A DNA stretch of 17,212 nt. It comes from an uncultured Clostridia bacterium (GTDB taxonomy: Bacteria; Bacillota; Clostridia; Christensenellales; Borkfalkiaceae). A program made the position numbers and the translations under genes. The notes beneath the pieces were generated by a model. It was not told the DNA's origin, ran no database searches, and worked only from the letters and a program-made list of their open reading frames with translations. Shown one piece after another: positions 6,159-14,241 of the stretch. Each line of letters opens with the position of its first letter. Positions within the stretch are counted from its first letter, which is position 1. The stretch lies in the NCBI GenBank assembly GCA_934247855.1, contig CAKQKA010000031.1, positions 1 to 17,212 on the forward strand, in the 5' to 3' direction.

Positions 6159-8234
6159 ATGATTGCTATTATCGCGGAGAAACCGAGCCTTGCGCGCAAC
6201 ATAGTTGCGGGGCTTGGAACAATGACAAAGAAAAACGGATATTTTGAAAACGAGAATTATATCGTAACCTGGGCGTTCGGGCATCTTTTTTCTCTTTCGG
6301 ATATTGAGGACTACAGTCCGACCGCAGTCGGCGAAACCGGGGCGAAACAGCGGTGGAAAATGGATAACCTGCCTTGTTTCCCGCAAAAGTTCAAGTTTAA
6401 ACTGCGCGACGACGACGGAGTAAAGAAACAGTTCGATATAATAAAAACGCTTATCAACCGCGATGACGTGACCGAAATCGTGAATGCAGGCGACTCTGAC
6501 CGCGAGGGAGAAATCATCGTGCGGCTTTGCGTTTACAACGCGCTCGACGGCGATAAACCATTTTATCGGCTCTGGCTACCCGATCAGACGCCGCAAACGG
6601 TTAAAAAGGCGTTTGCCGAAATGAAAACCGAAAACGAATACGACAATCTTGCCGACGAGGGCTTTGCCCGCACATATATCGACTGGCTCTACGGCGTAAA
6701 CCTTACAAGGCTCGTTACGTTAAAAACAGGCTCGTTGCTGCGCGTCGGGCGGGTTATCGTGCCTATAGTCAAAACTATTTACGACCGCGAACGCGAGATA
6801 GAAAATTTCACTCCGCAAATATACTACGCCCTCGTTTCCAAGGCGGAAACCAACGGCGAGGTCGTCGAACTGGTATCGTCGTACAAATTCGATCAAAAAG
6901 ACAAACAAAAAGCCGAGATCTGCTGCGAGAGAATGAATAAACTCGACGCAATAGTAACAAAAAAGAAATCGGCAAAAGAAACTCTGTCGGCGGGCAAACT
7001 GTACTCGCTTACGAAATTGCAGAACTACCTCGGCAAAAAGTATAAGATGACGATGGAACGCAGCCTTGCCGCCGCACAGAAACTTTACGAAAACGGATAC
7101 ATAAGCTACCCGAGAACAAACTCAGAATACCTTGCCACCAACGAAAAAGACAGAATAAAACAAATTCTTTCGGGCGTGCAAAAACTGGGCTACGACGTTT
7201 GTTTCAAGGACAAGAAAAACATATTCGACGATTCTAAAATAGAATCGCACTCCGCGCTTACACCCACTATAAAAATCCCCGCGAAGGACAGCCTCGGCGC
7301 AGACGAAAAGTTGGTCTATACGTCGATTATCAGGCGTTTCGCCGCTGTTTTCTGCAAGGAAGAATGCATTGCGGAAAAGACCGAACTTACCGTTTCACTT
7401 GGCGGCAAAGAAGACTTTTCGCTTAAAGGAACGGTTATTGTTCAGCAGGGCTGGACGAAATACGACGGCGGCGAAAAAAAGGATAAAATTCTGCCTGCAT
7501 TAAATAAAGGCGACAAGGTAAACGTCGATTTTCATCCCGAAGAAAAGCAGACAACGCCACCCCGCCGCTACACGATAGAAACGCTTAACAACTACCTTAA
7601 AAACCCGTTCAAGGACGAAAAAGCCGCGCAGGACGGCGGCGACGAGGACGACTACAAAGCAATTTTCAAGGGGCTCGAACTCGGCACGGAAGCAACCCGC
7701 ACGGGTATTATAGAAAACGCAAAAAAGAACGGCTACATTTCGCTGAAAAAGGACGTTTATTATATCGAGCGCGAGGGGCGGTTTTTAATCGAACGACTCG
7801 TCGATATGAAAATCGCTATGGATAAATATAAGACCAGCCAGCTCGGCCAGGCGCTAAAAAAGGTCTATCGCGGCGAAATCACGGTCGACGACAGCGTGCA
7901 AATGGCCATGCAGGAGATCGCCGAGATTTTTACGACGGACAAAACCGAAGCCACAGGCTATTACGGCGACTCCGTCGGGCAATGCCCCCTATGCGGCAAA
8001 AACGTGGTTAAAGGCAAGTACGGTTACGGTTGCACGGGCTATAAAGACGGCTGTAAATTTTCGTTCGGCGCCTCCGTTCTCGGCGCAAAAATCAACATTG
8101 CTCAGGCAAAAAAACTACTCCTCGGCGAAGAAAGCGACGAATTATCTTTCGTTTCCAAATCGGGCAAAGCTTTCACCGCAAAGCTCAGGCTCGACAAAGA
8201 CAAGCTAGTTTTCGTCTTTAACGATAAAAAATAG
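6159..8234 (+). CDS. topB: DNA topoisomerase III (type IA), TopB
   Basis: Type IA topoisomerase that cuts and rejoins single strands to decatenate or relax DNA. The protein has 691 residues, close to the usual TopB length. The TOPRIM domain starts at the N-terminus (EKPS with Glu7; GDSDREGE with Asp112 and Asp114). The catalytic tyrosine is Tyr317 in YISYPRTNS, and the LGTEATRTGIIE segment of the central domains is intact. A C-terminal zinc finger uses Cys609, Cys612, Cys625 and Cys632. The start at 6159 is chosen because MIAIIAEKPS is the normal family N-terminus; the in-frame upstream extension has no family resemblance and contains the promoter. In the usually near-invariant GRVQTP motif this protein has RVGRVIVP (195-202), so Gln and Thr are replaced. 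A strong terminator follows. No conjugation or plasmid genes are nearby, suggesting a chromosomal housekeeping copy. Confidence 0.93.
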   Translation: MIAIIAEKPSLARNIVAGLGTMTKKNGYFENENYIVTWAFGHLFSLSDIEDYSPTAVGETGAKQRWKMDNLPCFPQKFKFKLRDDDGVKKQFDIIKTLINRDDVTEIVNAGDSDREGEIIVRLCVYNALDGDKPFYRLWLPDQTPQTVKKAFAEMKTENEYDNLADEGFARTYIDWLYGVNLTRLVTLKTGSLLRVGRVIVPIVKTIYDREREIENFTPQIYYALVSKAETNGEVVELVSSYKFDQKDKQKAEICCERMNKLDAIVTKKKSAKETLSAGKLYSLTKLQNYLGKKYKMTMERSLAAAQKLYENGYISYPRTNSEYLATNEKDRIKQILSGVQKLGYDVCFKDKKNIFDDSKIESHSALTPTIKIPAKDSLGADEKLVYTSIIRRFAAVFCKEECIAEKTELTVSLGGKEDFSLKGTVIVQQGWTKYDGGEKKDKILPALNKGDKVNVDFHPEEKQTTPPRRYTIETLNNYLKNPFKDEKAAQDGGDEDDYKAIFKGLELGTEATRTGIIENAKKNGYISLKKDVYYIEREGRFLIERLVDMKIAMDKYKTSQLGQALKKVYRGEITVDDSVQMAMQEIAEIFTTDKTEATGYYGDSVGQCPLCGKNVVKGKYGYGCTGYKDGCKFSFGASVLGAKINIAQAKKLLLGEESDELSFVSKSGKAFTAKLRLDKDKLVFVFNDKK

Positions 8235-8300
8235 AACCTGCGAGTATAGCCGATCGCAAAAGAGATATTGAAAGACACTTTTCATTAAAACACCAAAAGC

Positions 8301-8341
8301 AAAAGGTTGTACACCTGCCGGACAAGTGTGCAACCTTTTTT
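8301..8341 (+). terminator. Rho-independent terminator of topB
   Basis: Arms 8302-8314 and 8326-8338 form a 13-bp stem with one G-U pair and an 11-base loop, ending in a T run up to 8341. It lies about 67 bases past the topB stop. On the minus strand the stem is followed by TTTTGCTTTT, so it may also stop the SDR transcript coming from the right. Confidence 0.88.
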
Positions 8342-8382
8342 AAGTCGTTTTATAGCAATACGTTTCCGTCCTCCCTTCAAAA

Positions 8383-8428
8383 ATTGACAATCTTGGGATT
8401 TTTTTATTGACAATCTTGGGATTTTTTT
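8383..8428. repeat. Perfect 23-bp tandem duplication
   Basis: A 23-base unit, ATTGACAATCTTGGGA plus seven T residues, occurs twice head to tail (8383-8405 and 8406-8428) with no mismatch. Each copy contains the small palindrome ATTG-A-CAAT and a TTGACA hexamer, but no -10 box follows at a usable distance on the plus strand. It lies between the topB terminator and the 3' end of the SDR gene. Confidence 0.9.
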
Positions 8429-8469
8429 GATTTTTCACACACAAACAACAGCTTTTAATCGGTCGGGTG

Positions 8470-9261
8470 TCAGTTGCGTCTTTCGGGAATAATCGGATAA
8501 AGCTGAATCATATTGCCGCAATCCACGGCAAGTTCCGCGCCCGTGGTGTTCTTTGCGTGGGCGGTAAAATACCATACGGCGTCGGCGATATCGCTACCCT
8601 CGGCGATCGTGCCCAGCGGAGAAAAAGCCGACGGCACGTTTTTGTAAAACTCGGGGTTTTTATCCGTTCGGTCGGTATGAATCATACCGGGAAGCACGGC
8701 GTTAACCCTTATGTTATATTTGCCGAGATCGAGCGCGAGCGCGCGCATAAGACCTAACTGCCCGCCTTTAGACGCCGAATACGACGCCCTTCCCGGGATA
8801 GCGCGGTAAGCGGTGTTCGAGTTTATAAAAGTGATACTGCCGCCGCCGTTTTTTGCTATACGGCGTGCGGTGTTCTGAATTATGCAGAAATTCCAGCAAA
8901 GATTGGTATTTATTACCCTCTGAAAATCCGAAAACGAGCTTTCGAGCGGATCGAAGTTCACGCCGAGATCTGCGGCGTTAAGCACGAGATCGGTTACGAT
9001 TATATTTTCCTCGTCAAGTTTTTCAAACAGATTTTTAACGGAGGTTTCGTCTACCGCGCCGGTTTCGTCAAGCGCGTTAAGGCACTCGCCCTTTATCTTT
9101 ACGTTAGGAAATTCCGAAGAATAAGCGATTTTTGCGGCGGTTACGCGACCGCAGTCCCTGCCGGTAAAAATTACGTTTTTGCCTTCCGTGGCAAATTTTC
9201 TGACTATCGCCGCACCCGTATTTACGCATGCGCCAGTAACAAAAACATATTTTTCAGACAT
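8470..9261 (-). CDS. Short-chain dehydrogenase/reductase (SDR), probably acting on a sugar or sugar acid
   Basis: A 263-residue classical SDR fold, NAD(P)-dependent, cytoplasmic. The catalytic residues are complete: Asn120 (INTN), Ser148, Tyr161 and Lys165 in YSASK. The cofactor motifs depart from the textbook form: residues 9-16 read TGACVNTG, with Asn in place of the middle glycine of TGxxxGxG, and NNAG is replaced by NAAD (95-98). I recall similar TGxxxNTG sequences in a subgroup of SDRs, so this is more likely a family trait than damage. The gene lies 13 bases downstream of the enolase-superfamily dehydratase remnant on the same strand, with an AGAGG ribosome binding site, so the two were an operon for sugar-acid catabolism. 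Exact substrate unknown. With the upstream gene broken, its promoter may be lost. Confidence 0.9.
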   Translation of the reverse strand: MSEKYVFVTGACVNTGAAIVRKFATEGKNVIFTGRDCGRVTAAKIAYSSEFPNVKIKGECLNALDETGAVDETSVKNLFEKLDEENIIVTDLVLNAADLGVNFDPLESSFSDFQRVINTNLCWNFCIIQNTARRIAKNGGGSITFINSNTAYRAIPGRASYSASKGGQLGLMRALALDLGKYNIRVNAVLPGMIHTDRTDKNPEFYKNVPSAFSPLGTIAEGSDIADAVWYFTAHAKNTTGAELAVDCGNMIQLYPIIPERRN

Positions 9262-9274
9262 ATCTGCCTCTCAA

Positions 9275-10018
9275 TCAAAAATAAAACTCGGTTTTAGGCG
9301 GACGTATATCTGTAAGCGCGCCCGTATAATGCCGCAAGTTGTGCTCTGCATACGGATGTTTAAGACATTCCTCTTCGTTAAGTTCGATTCCCAGTCCCGG
9401 TTTATCGCCTATCTTAATCCTTCCGTTTTCGTAAACAAGTCTTTCGTCGGTAACGAATTTACGGTAATCAACGTCGGAATACATTATTTCGAGAATACAA
9501 AAGTTCGGACAACATGCGGCAAGCTGCAACGTTGCGGCATTCGCCACGGGTCCGGACGGATTATGCGGCGCAAACGGAATGTAATTAGCCTCGGCAATCG
9601 CTGCTATTTTTTTAAGTTCCATTATGCCGCCCGCATGCGACACGTCGGGCTGAATATAATCGGCAGCCCGAGCCGCAAACAGCGGATTATAATCGAACCG
9701 CGTGTATAATCTTTCGCCCGCGGAAATCGCAACGGGCGATTTATCGCGCACGGCTTTAAGAGCTTCGATATTGTTCGGCGGAACAGGTTCTTCAAACCAC
9801 ATAGGCTTGAATTGTTCAAGTTCCTTTGCGATCTTTATGCCCGTAGGCACGTCGAACCTGCCATGCCCTTCGATTAAAAGATCCACGCCGTTACCGACAG
9901 CCTCGCGCACTTTGGCAACGCACTCGAGCGCGGTATCGAGATCTTTATTGGAAATTTGCAGATAGCTTTTGCCGAACGGATCCCATTTCATTGCGGTGAT
10001 GCCGCGCTTGACAGCGTT
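9275..10018 (-). pseudogene. Enolase-superfamily sugar-acid dehydratase (mandelate racemase / galactonate dehydratase-like), 5' truncated
   Basis: C-terminal two thirds of a mandelate racemase subgroup enzyme of the DgoD/gluconate dehydratase kind, which removes water from aldonic acids to give 2-keto-3-deoxy sugars. Recognisable homology begins at VKRGITAMKWDPFG and runs to the C-terminus. The three metal-binding acids are present (in IEGHGRF, WFEEPV and AGERL), as are the catalytic Asp of QPDVSHAGG and His of FAPHNPSGP. Missing are the N-terminal capping domain and the first barrel elements, probably somewhat over 100 residues. The frame stays open for about 15 more codons to a TTG at 10060, but those codons are antisense to the GH94 gene and have no ribosome binding site. 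The remnant should not fold into an active enzyme. It would have been the first gene of an operon with the SDR. Confidence 0.85.
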
Positions 10019-10615
10019 AAAAAATATCTCGATACAAAGTACGGCATCGTGCTGTTGCAACCCGCATACAAGGAATATCGGTTAAACCTCGGCGAGGTTT
10101 CGTCCTATCCTTGCGGCTATAAGGAGAATGCGGGCATATTCTGCCATAACAATCCGTGGGTGAGCTGCGCGGAGGCGACTCTCGGCAACGGAGAACGCGC
10201 CTTTGAAATTTACCGCAAAATCTGCCCCGCCTACCTTGAGGACATAAGCGAGATCCACAAGACAGAACCGTATGTTTTCAGTCAGATGATCGCGGGGAAA
10301 GACGCGTCCGACTTCGGTTCGGCTAAAAACAGCTGGCTGACGGGCACCGCTGCCTGGACTTTCGTGAACGCCTCGCAGTACATTCTCGGCATAACGCCCA
10401 CCCTTTCGGGGCTTATTATAAAACCATGCCTGCCCGCGCACATAAACGAATTTAAGCTAACCCGTATTTATCGCGGCGTTAAATATGAAATTTACGCAAA
10501 ACGCGGCGAAAAACAAAACGCAGGCGTTTACGTCGACGGCAAAAAATGCGAAGGCGGTTTACTGCCGCTGAAAAATACAGGCGAAACTGTCAAAGCAGAG
10601 GTAATTTTTAAATGA
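9998..10615 (+). pseudogene. GH94 cellobiose/chitobiose-type phosphorylase, C-terminal fragment (5' truncated)
   Basis: About 206 residues of the C-terminal part of a GH94 phosphorylase; full-length relatives have about 800. These enzymes split beta-linked disaccharides with phosphate, giving glucose 1-phosphate and a free sugar. Hallmarks are DSVKKYLDTKYGIVLLQPAY, SSYPCGYKENAGIFCHNNPW, EPYVFSQMIAGKDA and SWLTGTAAW, with the terminal beta domain intact. The catalytic Asp and the whole N-terminal and most of the helical-barrel region are missing. The open frame extends upstream to 9956 only through sequence antisense to the dehydratase. The stop codon overlaps the GH36 start (ATGA, 10612-10615), showing the two were translationally coupled. 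In the intact locus this gene and GH36 would have worked together on plant oligosaccharides. Confidence 0.85.
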
Positions 10616-12738
10616 GCGGAAAGGTTTTAAGACTTGATACGCCGTCTACCACGCTTGCGTTTTTGCAGGACGGTAAAAACGTTTATTACCTTTATTACGG
10701 CAAAAAAATCGGCGAAATCACACCCGAAACCGCCTTTTGTGAATGCGATAATATCGGCACGGATTTAAGAAACAAACTCTTTTCCTGCTTCGGCGACGAC
10801 GATCACCGCGACAAGTCGATTTTGCTTTTCAACGCCGACAATTCTTTTACGAACGATTTTACGCTTAAAAGCGCGGCGGTTGCCAAAGGCAAAAAGGCGA
10901 TACCCTGCTTGCCGTCGTCGTCGGGCGCGGAAAAAACGCTGACTTTTGAATTTATCGACGAGCTTGAAAAACTGCTGCTTACGATCAGTTATTCGATTTA
11001 TCGCGACGGCGACGTCATAACGGTGAGATCGTCGCTGAAAAACCTCGGCGACAAAACCGTTTCGGTTAAAAAATTTGCCTCCCTTCAGCTTGATATTGCG
11101 GGCGAAAACTTCGTCGCAAGCACGTTCGACGGCTGTTGGGCGGGCGAAAGATACCGCCACGACACTCGGCTTTGCTCGGGCGAATTTATAAATCAGTCAC
11201 TTGCAGGCGCTTCCTCCGCACAGCACAACCCCTTTTCGCTTATCAAAAACGAAAGCGGAGTTTATGCATTCAACCTTGTCTATTCGGGCAATCATAAAAC
11301 GAGTTACGAAACCGACGCTTTTAACCGCGTGCGCGTGATCTGCGGCGTGAACGATTTTGCTTTTGAGTATAAGTTAAACGGCGGCGAAACCTTTTTCGCA
11401 CCCGAAGCCGTTATGACTTTTGCAAAAAACGAGGACGAACTTTCGCTTAACCTGCACGCGTTTATCAACAAACACATAATACCCAAACGCTGGCAGAACA
11501 AAAAACGCCCGATAGTTATAAACAACTGGGAAGGCACTGAGTTCGATTTTAATCGCGATAAAATTCTTGCGATAGCCGAAAACGGCAAAAAATGCGGCGC
11601 GGAACTGTTCGTTCTGGACGACGGCTGGTTCGGCAAAAGGAACGACGACAAATCGTCGCTCGGCGACTGGTGCGATAACACGGCAAAAACGGGCGGGCTT
11701 AATAAACTTGCGGACGACGTGCGCGAGTTCGGGCTTGACTTCGGAATATGGCTTGAACCCGAAATGATTTCGCCCGACAGCGAGCTTTACAGGGCACACC
11801 CCGAATACGCCATGATAATTCCCGGTAAAACGCCTTTTTTGCACCGTAATCAACTTATGCTCGACCTTACGAACGACGACGTGAAAAACTACGTTATAAA
11901 CAGCGTGGAAAGCGTTATCGCCACCACAAAGCCCGCATATATAAAATGGGATTTTAATCGGGTGATGAGCGACTGCTTTTCCGCAAAAGTTTTTATAGGC
12001 GAATACTGTTACAGGTACGTTGTCGCGCTTTACGATATTATGAAAACGCTGACCGAAAACCACCCCGAAATTTTATTCGAGGGTTGCGCGGCAGGCGGAG
12101 CGCGTTTCGACCTTGGAATACTGTGCTATTTTCCGCAGATATGGACGAGCGACAACACCGACGCCGCCGACCGCACGGCAATTCAGACGAATACCTCGAT
12201 ATGCTATCCGCCGTCATGCATGACGGCTCACGTTTCGGCGTCGCCCAACAAGTTCACGGGGCGGACGTGCTCTGTTTCCAACCGCTTTAACGTCGCTTGT
12301 CTTTTAAATTTCGGCTATGAACTCGACTGTTCGTGGTTCAGCCTGCCTGAAATAAAAGAAACGGCAAAATTTTCGGATTTTTATAAAAAGCGGCGCGAAC
12401 TCATTCAGTTCGGTGATTTTTACAGGCTTGGCGGCGATAACGTATGTGGTTTTCAGACGGTTTCCGCACGCAAAGATAAATCGCTTGCGGTTATTATCAT
12501 GACGGAGCGCGAAAACGGAATATCCAACCGCAAAATGGCTTTCAAAGGACTTTCGGAAAACGAAAAATATTCGGTTGTGATTTACGATAAAAATCTATTG
12601 CCGTACGACCGTTTCACCGCTTCGGGCAGCGCATTGCTTTCAGGTATGTTCTACGAGAAATATCGCCTTGCAAAAGAGGTTTGCCCGGACGCGAATTTCC
12701 GCTCGTTTATAGTCGAATTTGAACTTTTAAAGAAATAA
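10612..12738 (+). CDS. GH36 alpha-galactosidase
   Basis: A 708-residue cytoplasmic glycoside hydrolase that would release terminal alpha-galactose from raffinose-family oligosaccharides or melibiose. An N-terminal beta-sandwich (about 1-280) precedes the catalytic barrel, which opens with NNWEGTEFDFN and LDDGWFGKRND, then GIWLEPEMISPDSELY. The nucleophile is Asp447 in YIKWDFNR, and the acid/base is an Asp of the WTSDNTDAADR motif (Asp514 or Asp517). The downstream PPSCMTAHVSASPN segment and the C-terminal beta domain are present. No signal peptide is visible, so the substrate would be imported. The start at 10612 overlaps the stop of the GH94 fragment. No promoter was found upstream: its own lay before the missing part of GH94, so expression in the present arrangement is doubtful. 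A strong terminator follows 17 bases after the stop. Confidence 0.95.
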   Translation: MSGKVLRLDTPSTTLAFLQDGKNVYYLYYGKKIGEITPETAFCECDNIGTDLRNKLFSCFGDDDHRDKSILLFNADNSFTNDFTLKSAAVAKGKKAIPCLPSSSGAEKTLTFEFIDELEKLLLTISYSIYRDGDVITVRSSLKNLGDKTVSVKKFASLQLDIAGENFVASTFDGCWAGERYRHDTRLCSGEFINQSLAGASSAQHNPFSLIKNESGVYAFNLVYSGNHKTSYETDAFNRVRVICGVNDFAFEYKLNGGETFFAPEAVMTFAKNEDELSLNLHAFINKHIIPKRWQNKKRPIVINNWEGTEFDFNRDKILAIAENGKKCGAELFVLDDGWFGKRNDDKSSLGDWCDNTAKTGGLNKLADDVREFGLDFGIWLEPEMISPDSELYRAHPEYAMIIPGKTPFLHRNQLMLDLTNDDVKNYVINSVESVIATTKPAYIKWDFNRVMSDCFSAKVFIGEYCYRYVVALYDIMKTLTENHPEILFEGCAAGGARFDLGILCYFPQIWTSDNTDAADRTAIQTNTSICYPPSCMTAHVSASPNKFTGRTCSVSNRFNVACLLNFGYELDCSWFSLPEIKETAKFSDFYKKRRELIQFGDFYRLGGDNVCGFQTVSARKDKSLAVIIMTERENGISNRKMAFKGLSENEKYSVVIYDKNLLPYDRFTASGSALLSGMFYEKYRLAKEVCPDANFRSFIVEFELLKK

Positions 12739-12750
12739 AAACAGATAAAA

Positions 12751-12795
12751 AAACAAGGGCTAAAGGTCGAATAATCGACCTTTAGCCCTATTTTT
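12751..12795 (+). terminator. Strong terminator after GH36, usable in both directions
   Basis: A perfect 15-bp stem (12756-12770 with 12775-12789) with a 4-base ATAA loop is followed by ATTTTT on the plus strand. On the minus strand it is followed by a longer T tract (A residues 12747-12753, read as T). It separates the plus-strand sugar genes from the oppositely oriented str operon. Confidence 0.93.
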
Positions 12796-12821
12796 GTGTG
12801 TATAATAACTCCGTAACGAAT

Positions 12822-12855
12822 GTTACTCTTGTCCGGCATGCCGAACAAGAGTAAC
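12822..12855. repeat. 34-base near-perfect palindrome between two terminators
   Basis: GTTACTCTTGT (12822-12832) and ACAAGAGTAAC (12845-12855) form an 11-bp stem that continues, after one mismatch, through the self-complementary CGGCATGCCG. Neither strand has a T run directly after it, so it is not an ordinary terminator. It sits directly against the T tract of the tuf terminator and may be a back-up hairpin, an RNA stability element or a protein site. Confidence 0.75.
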
Positions 12856-12885
12856 AAAAAGGAGTCGGTGTAAAACACCGACTCC
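12856..12885 (-). terminator. Rho-independent terminator of the str operon (after tuf)
   Basis: A perfect 10-bp stem, GGAGTCGGTG / CACCGACTCC, with a 5-base loop (12861-12885). On the minus strand it is followed by five T residues (12856-12860). It lies 25 bases past the tuf stop. Confidence 0.93.
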
Positions 12886-12909
12886 CAAACTTATATTATT
12901 AAGTTAAAA

Positions 12910-14130
12910 TTACTTAATGATAGAAGCAACAACGCCCGAACCAACGGTTCTGCCGCCTTCACGGATAGCGAAACGGAGACCTTCTTCGATAGCGATCGGA
13001 GTGATCAGCTTAACGGAGATGGTTACGTGGTCACCGGGCATTACCATTTCCGTTCCCGCAGGAAGTTCGATGGAACCGGTAACGTCGGTAGTTCTGAAAT
13101 AGAACTGAGGACGATAGTTGTTGAAGAACGGAGTATGACGTCCGCCTTCTTCTTTGGTCAGAACGTAAACCTGACCGGTGAATTCGGTATGAGGATGAAT
13201 GGAACCGGGTTTAGCGATAACCTGTCCTCTTTCGACGTTCTTTCTGTCGATACCACGGAGAAGTGCACCAACGTTGTCGCCTGCCTGAGCTTCGTCAAGG
13301 AGCTTACGGAACATTTCGAGACCGGTAATAACGGTGTTCGTCTTTTCTTCCTTAAGACCGACGATTTCAGCGGGATCGCCAACTTTAGCTACGCCACGTT
13401 CAACTCTTCCGGTAGCAACGGTACCACGACCGGAGATCGTGAATACGTCTTCAACAGGGAGAAGGAAGGGCTTGTTGTCTTCTCTTTCGGGGCTGGGAAT
13501 GTAGCTGTCAACAGCGTCCATGAGTTCGAGAATGCACTGGCATTCGGGAGCTGCAAGGATTTCTTCGTTGGAAGCGCCGGAAGAAGCTTTTTCCAAAGCT
13601 TTGAGCGCGGAACCCTTGATAATGGGAGTCTTGTCTCCGGGGAATCCGTATTCGGTAAGAAGATCTCTGATTTCTTCTTCAACGAGCATAACGAGTTCTT
13701 CATCGTCAACCTGATCGCATTTGTTCAGGAATACTACGATGTAAGGAACACCAACCTGACGAGCGAGAAGGATGTGTTCTCTGGTCTGGGGCATCGGACC
13801 GTCGGTAGCGGCAACAACGAGGATAGCACCGTCCATCTGAGCAGCGCCGGTAATCATGTTCTTAACATAGTCGGCGTGGCCCGGGCAGTCAACGTGAGCA
13901 TAGTGACGTTTGTCGGTCTGATACTCAACGTGAGCGGTGTTGATCGTAATACCTCTTGCCTTTTCTTCGGGTGCTTTATCGATTTCGTCATATCTCATCT
14001 TCTGAGCGTCGCCCTTACAAGCAAGAACCATAGTGATAGCAGCAGTTAAAGTGGTTTTACCATGGTCAACGTGGCCGATGGTACCAATGTTTACGTGCGG
14101 CTTACTTCTGTCGAATTTTGCCTTTGCCAT
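12910..14130 (-). CDS. tuf: Translation elongation factor Tu
   Basis: A 406-residue GTPase that delivers aminoacyl-tRNA to the ribosomal A site. The GTP-binding motifs are intact: GHVDHGKT (19-26), DCPGH (81-85, with the catalytic His85), NKCD (136-139) and SALK. Domains 2 and 3 are complete, ending in GVVASIIK. It is slightly longer than the usual 395-400 residues because of a short loop after the SALK motif (EKASSGASNEEIL). The start has a clear GGAGG site (14141-14145). It is the last gene of the str operon, 111 bases behind fusA; that spacer is AT-rich, has one hairpin (AAACGC / GCGTTT, 14183-14199) and no convincing promoter of its own. Codon choice differs from the sugar genes, as expected for a highly expressed gene. 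Confidence 0.99.
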   Translation of the reverse strand: MAKAKFDRSKPHVNIGTIGHVDHGKTTLTAAITMVLACKGDAQKMRYDEIDKAPEEKARGITINTAHVEYQTDKRHYAHVDCPGHADYVKNMITGAAQMDGAILVVAATDGPMPQTREHILLARQVGVPYIVVFLNKCDQVDDEELVMLVEEEIRDLLTEYGFPGDKTPIIKGSALKALEKASSGASNEEILAAPECQCILELMDAVDSYIPSPEREDNKPFLLPVEDVFTISGRGTVATGRVERGVAKVGDPAEIVGLKEEKTNTVITGLEMFRKLLDEAQAGDNVGALLRGIDRKNVERGQVIAKPGSIHPHTEFTGQVYVLTKEEGGRHTPFFNNYRPQFYFRTTDVTGSIELPAGTEMVMPGDHVTISVKLITPIAIEEGLRFAIREGGRTVGSGVVASIIK

Positions 14131-14241
14131 AATTTTGTTTCCTCCAAGAATGTTTTTAATATTTCTTTTTTATTCTTATTTTAAACGCTTTTTGCGTTTT
14201 TAACTTTTTATTCCGCTATTCGCTTAAGTCTTTAATAAGGA

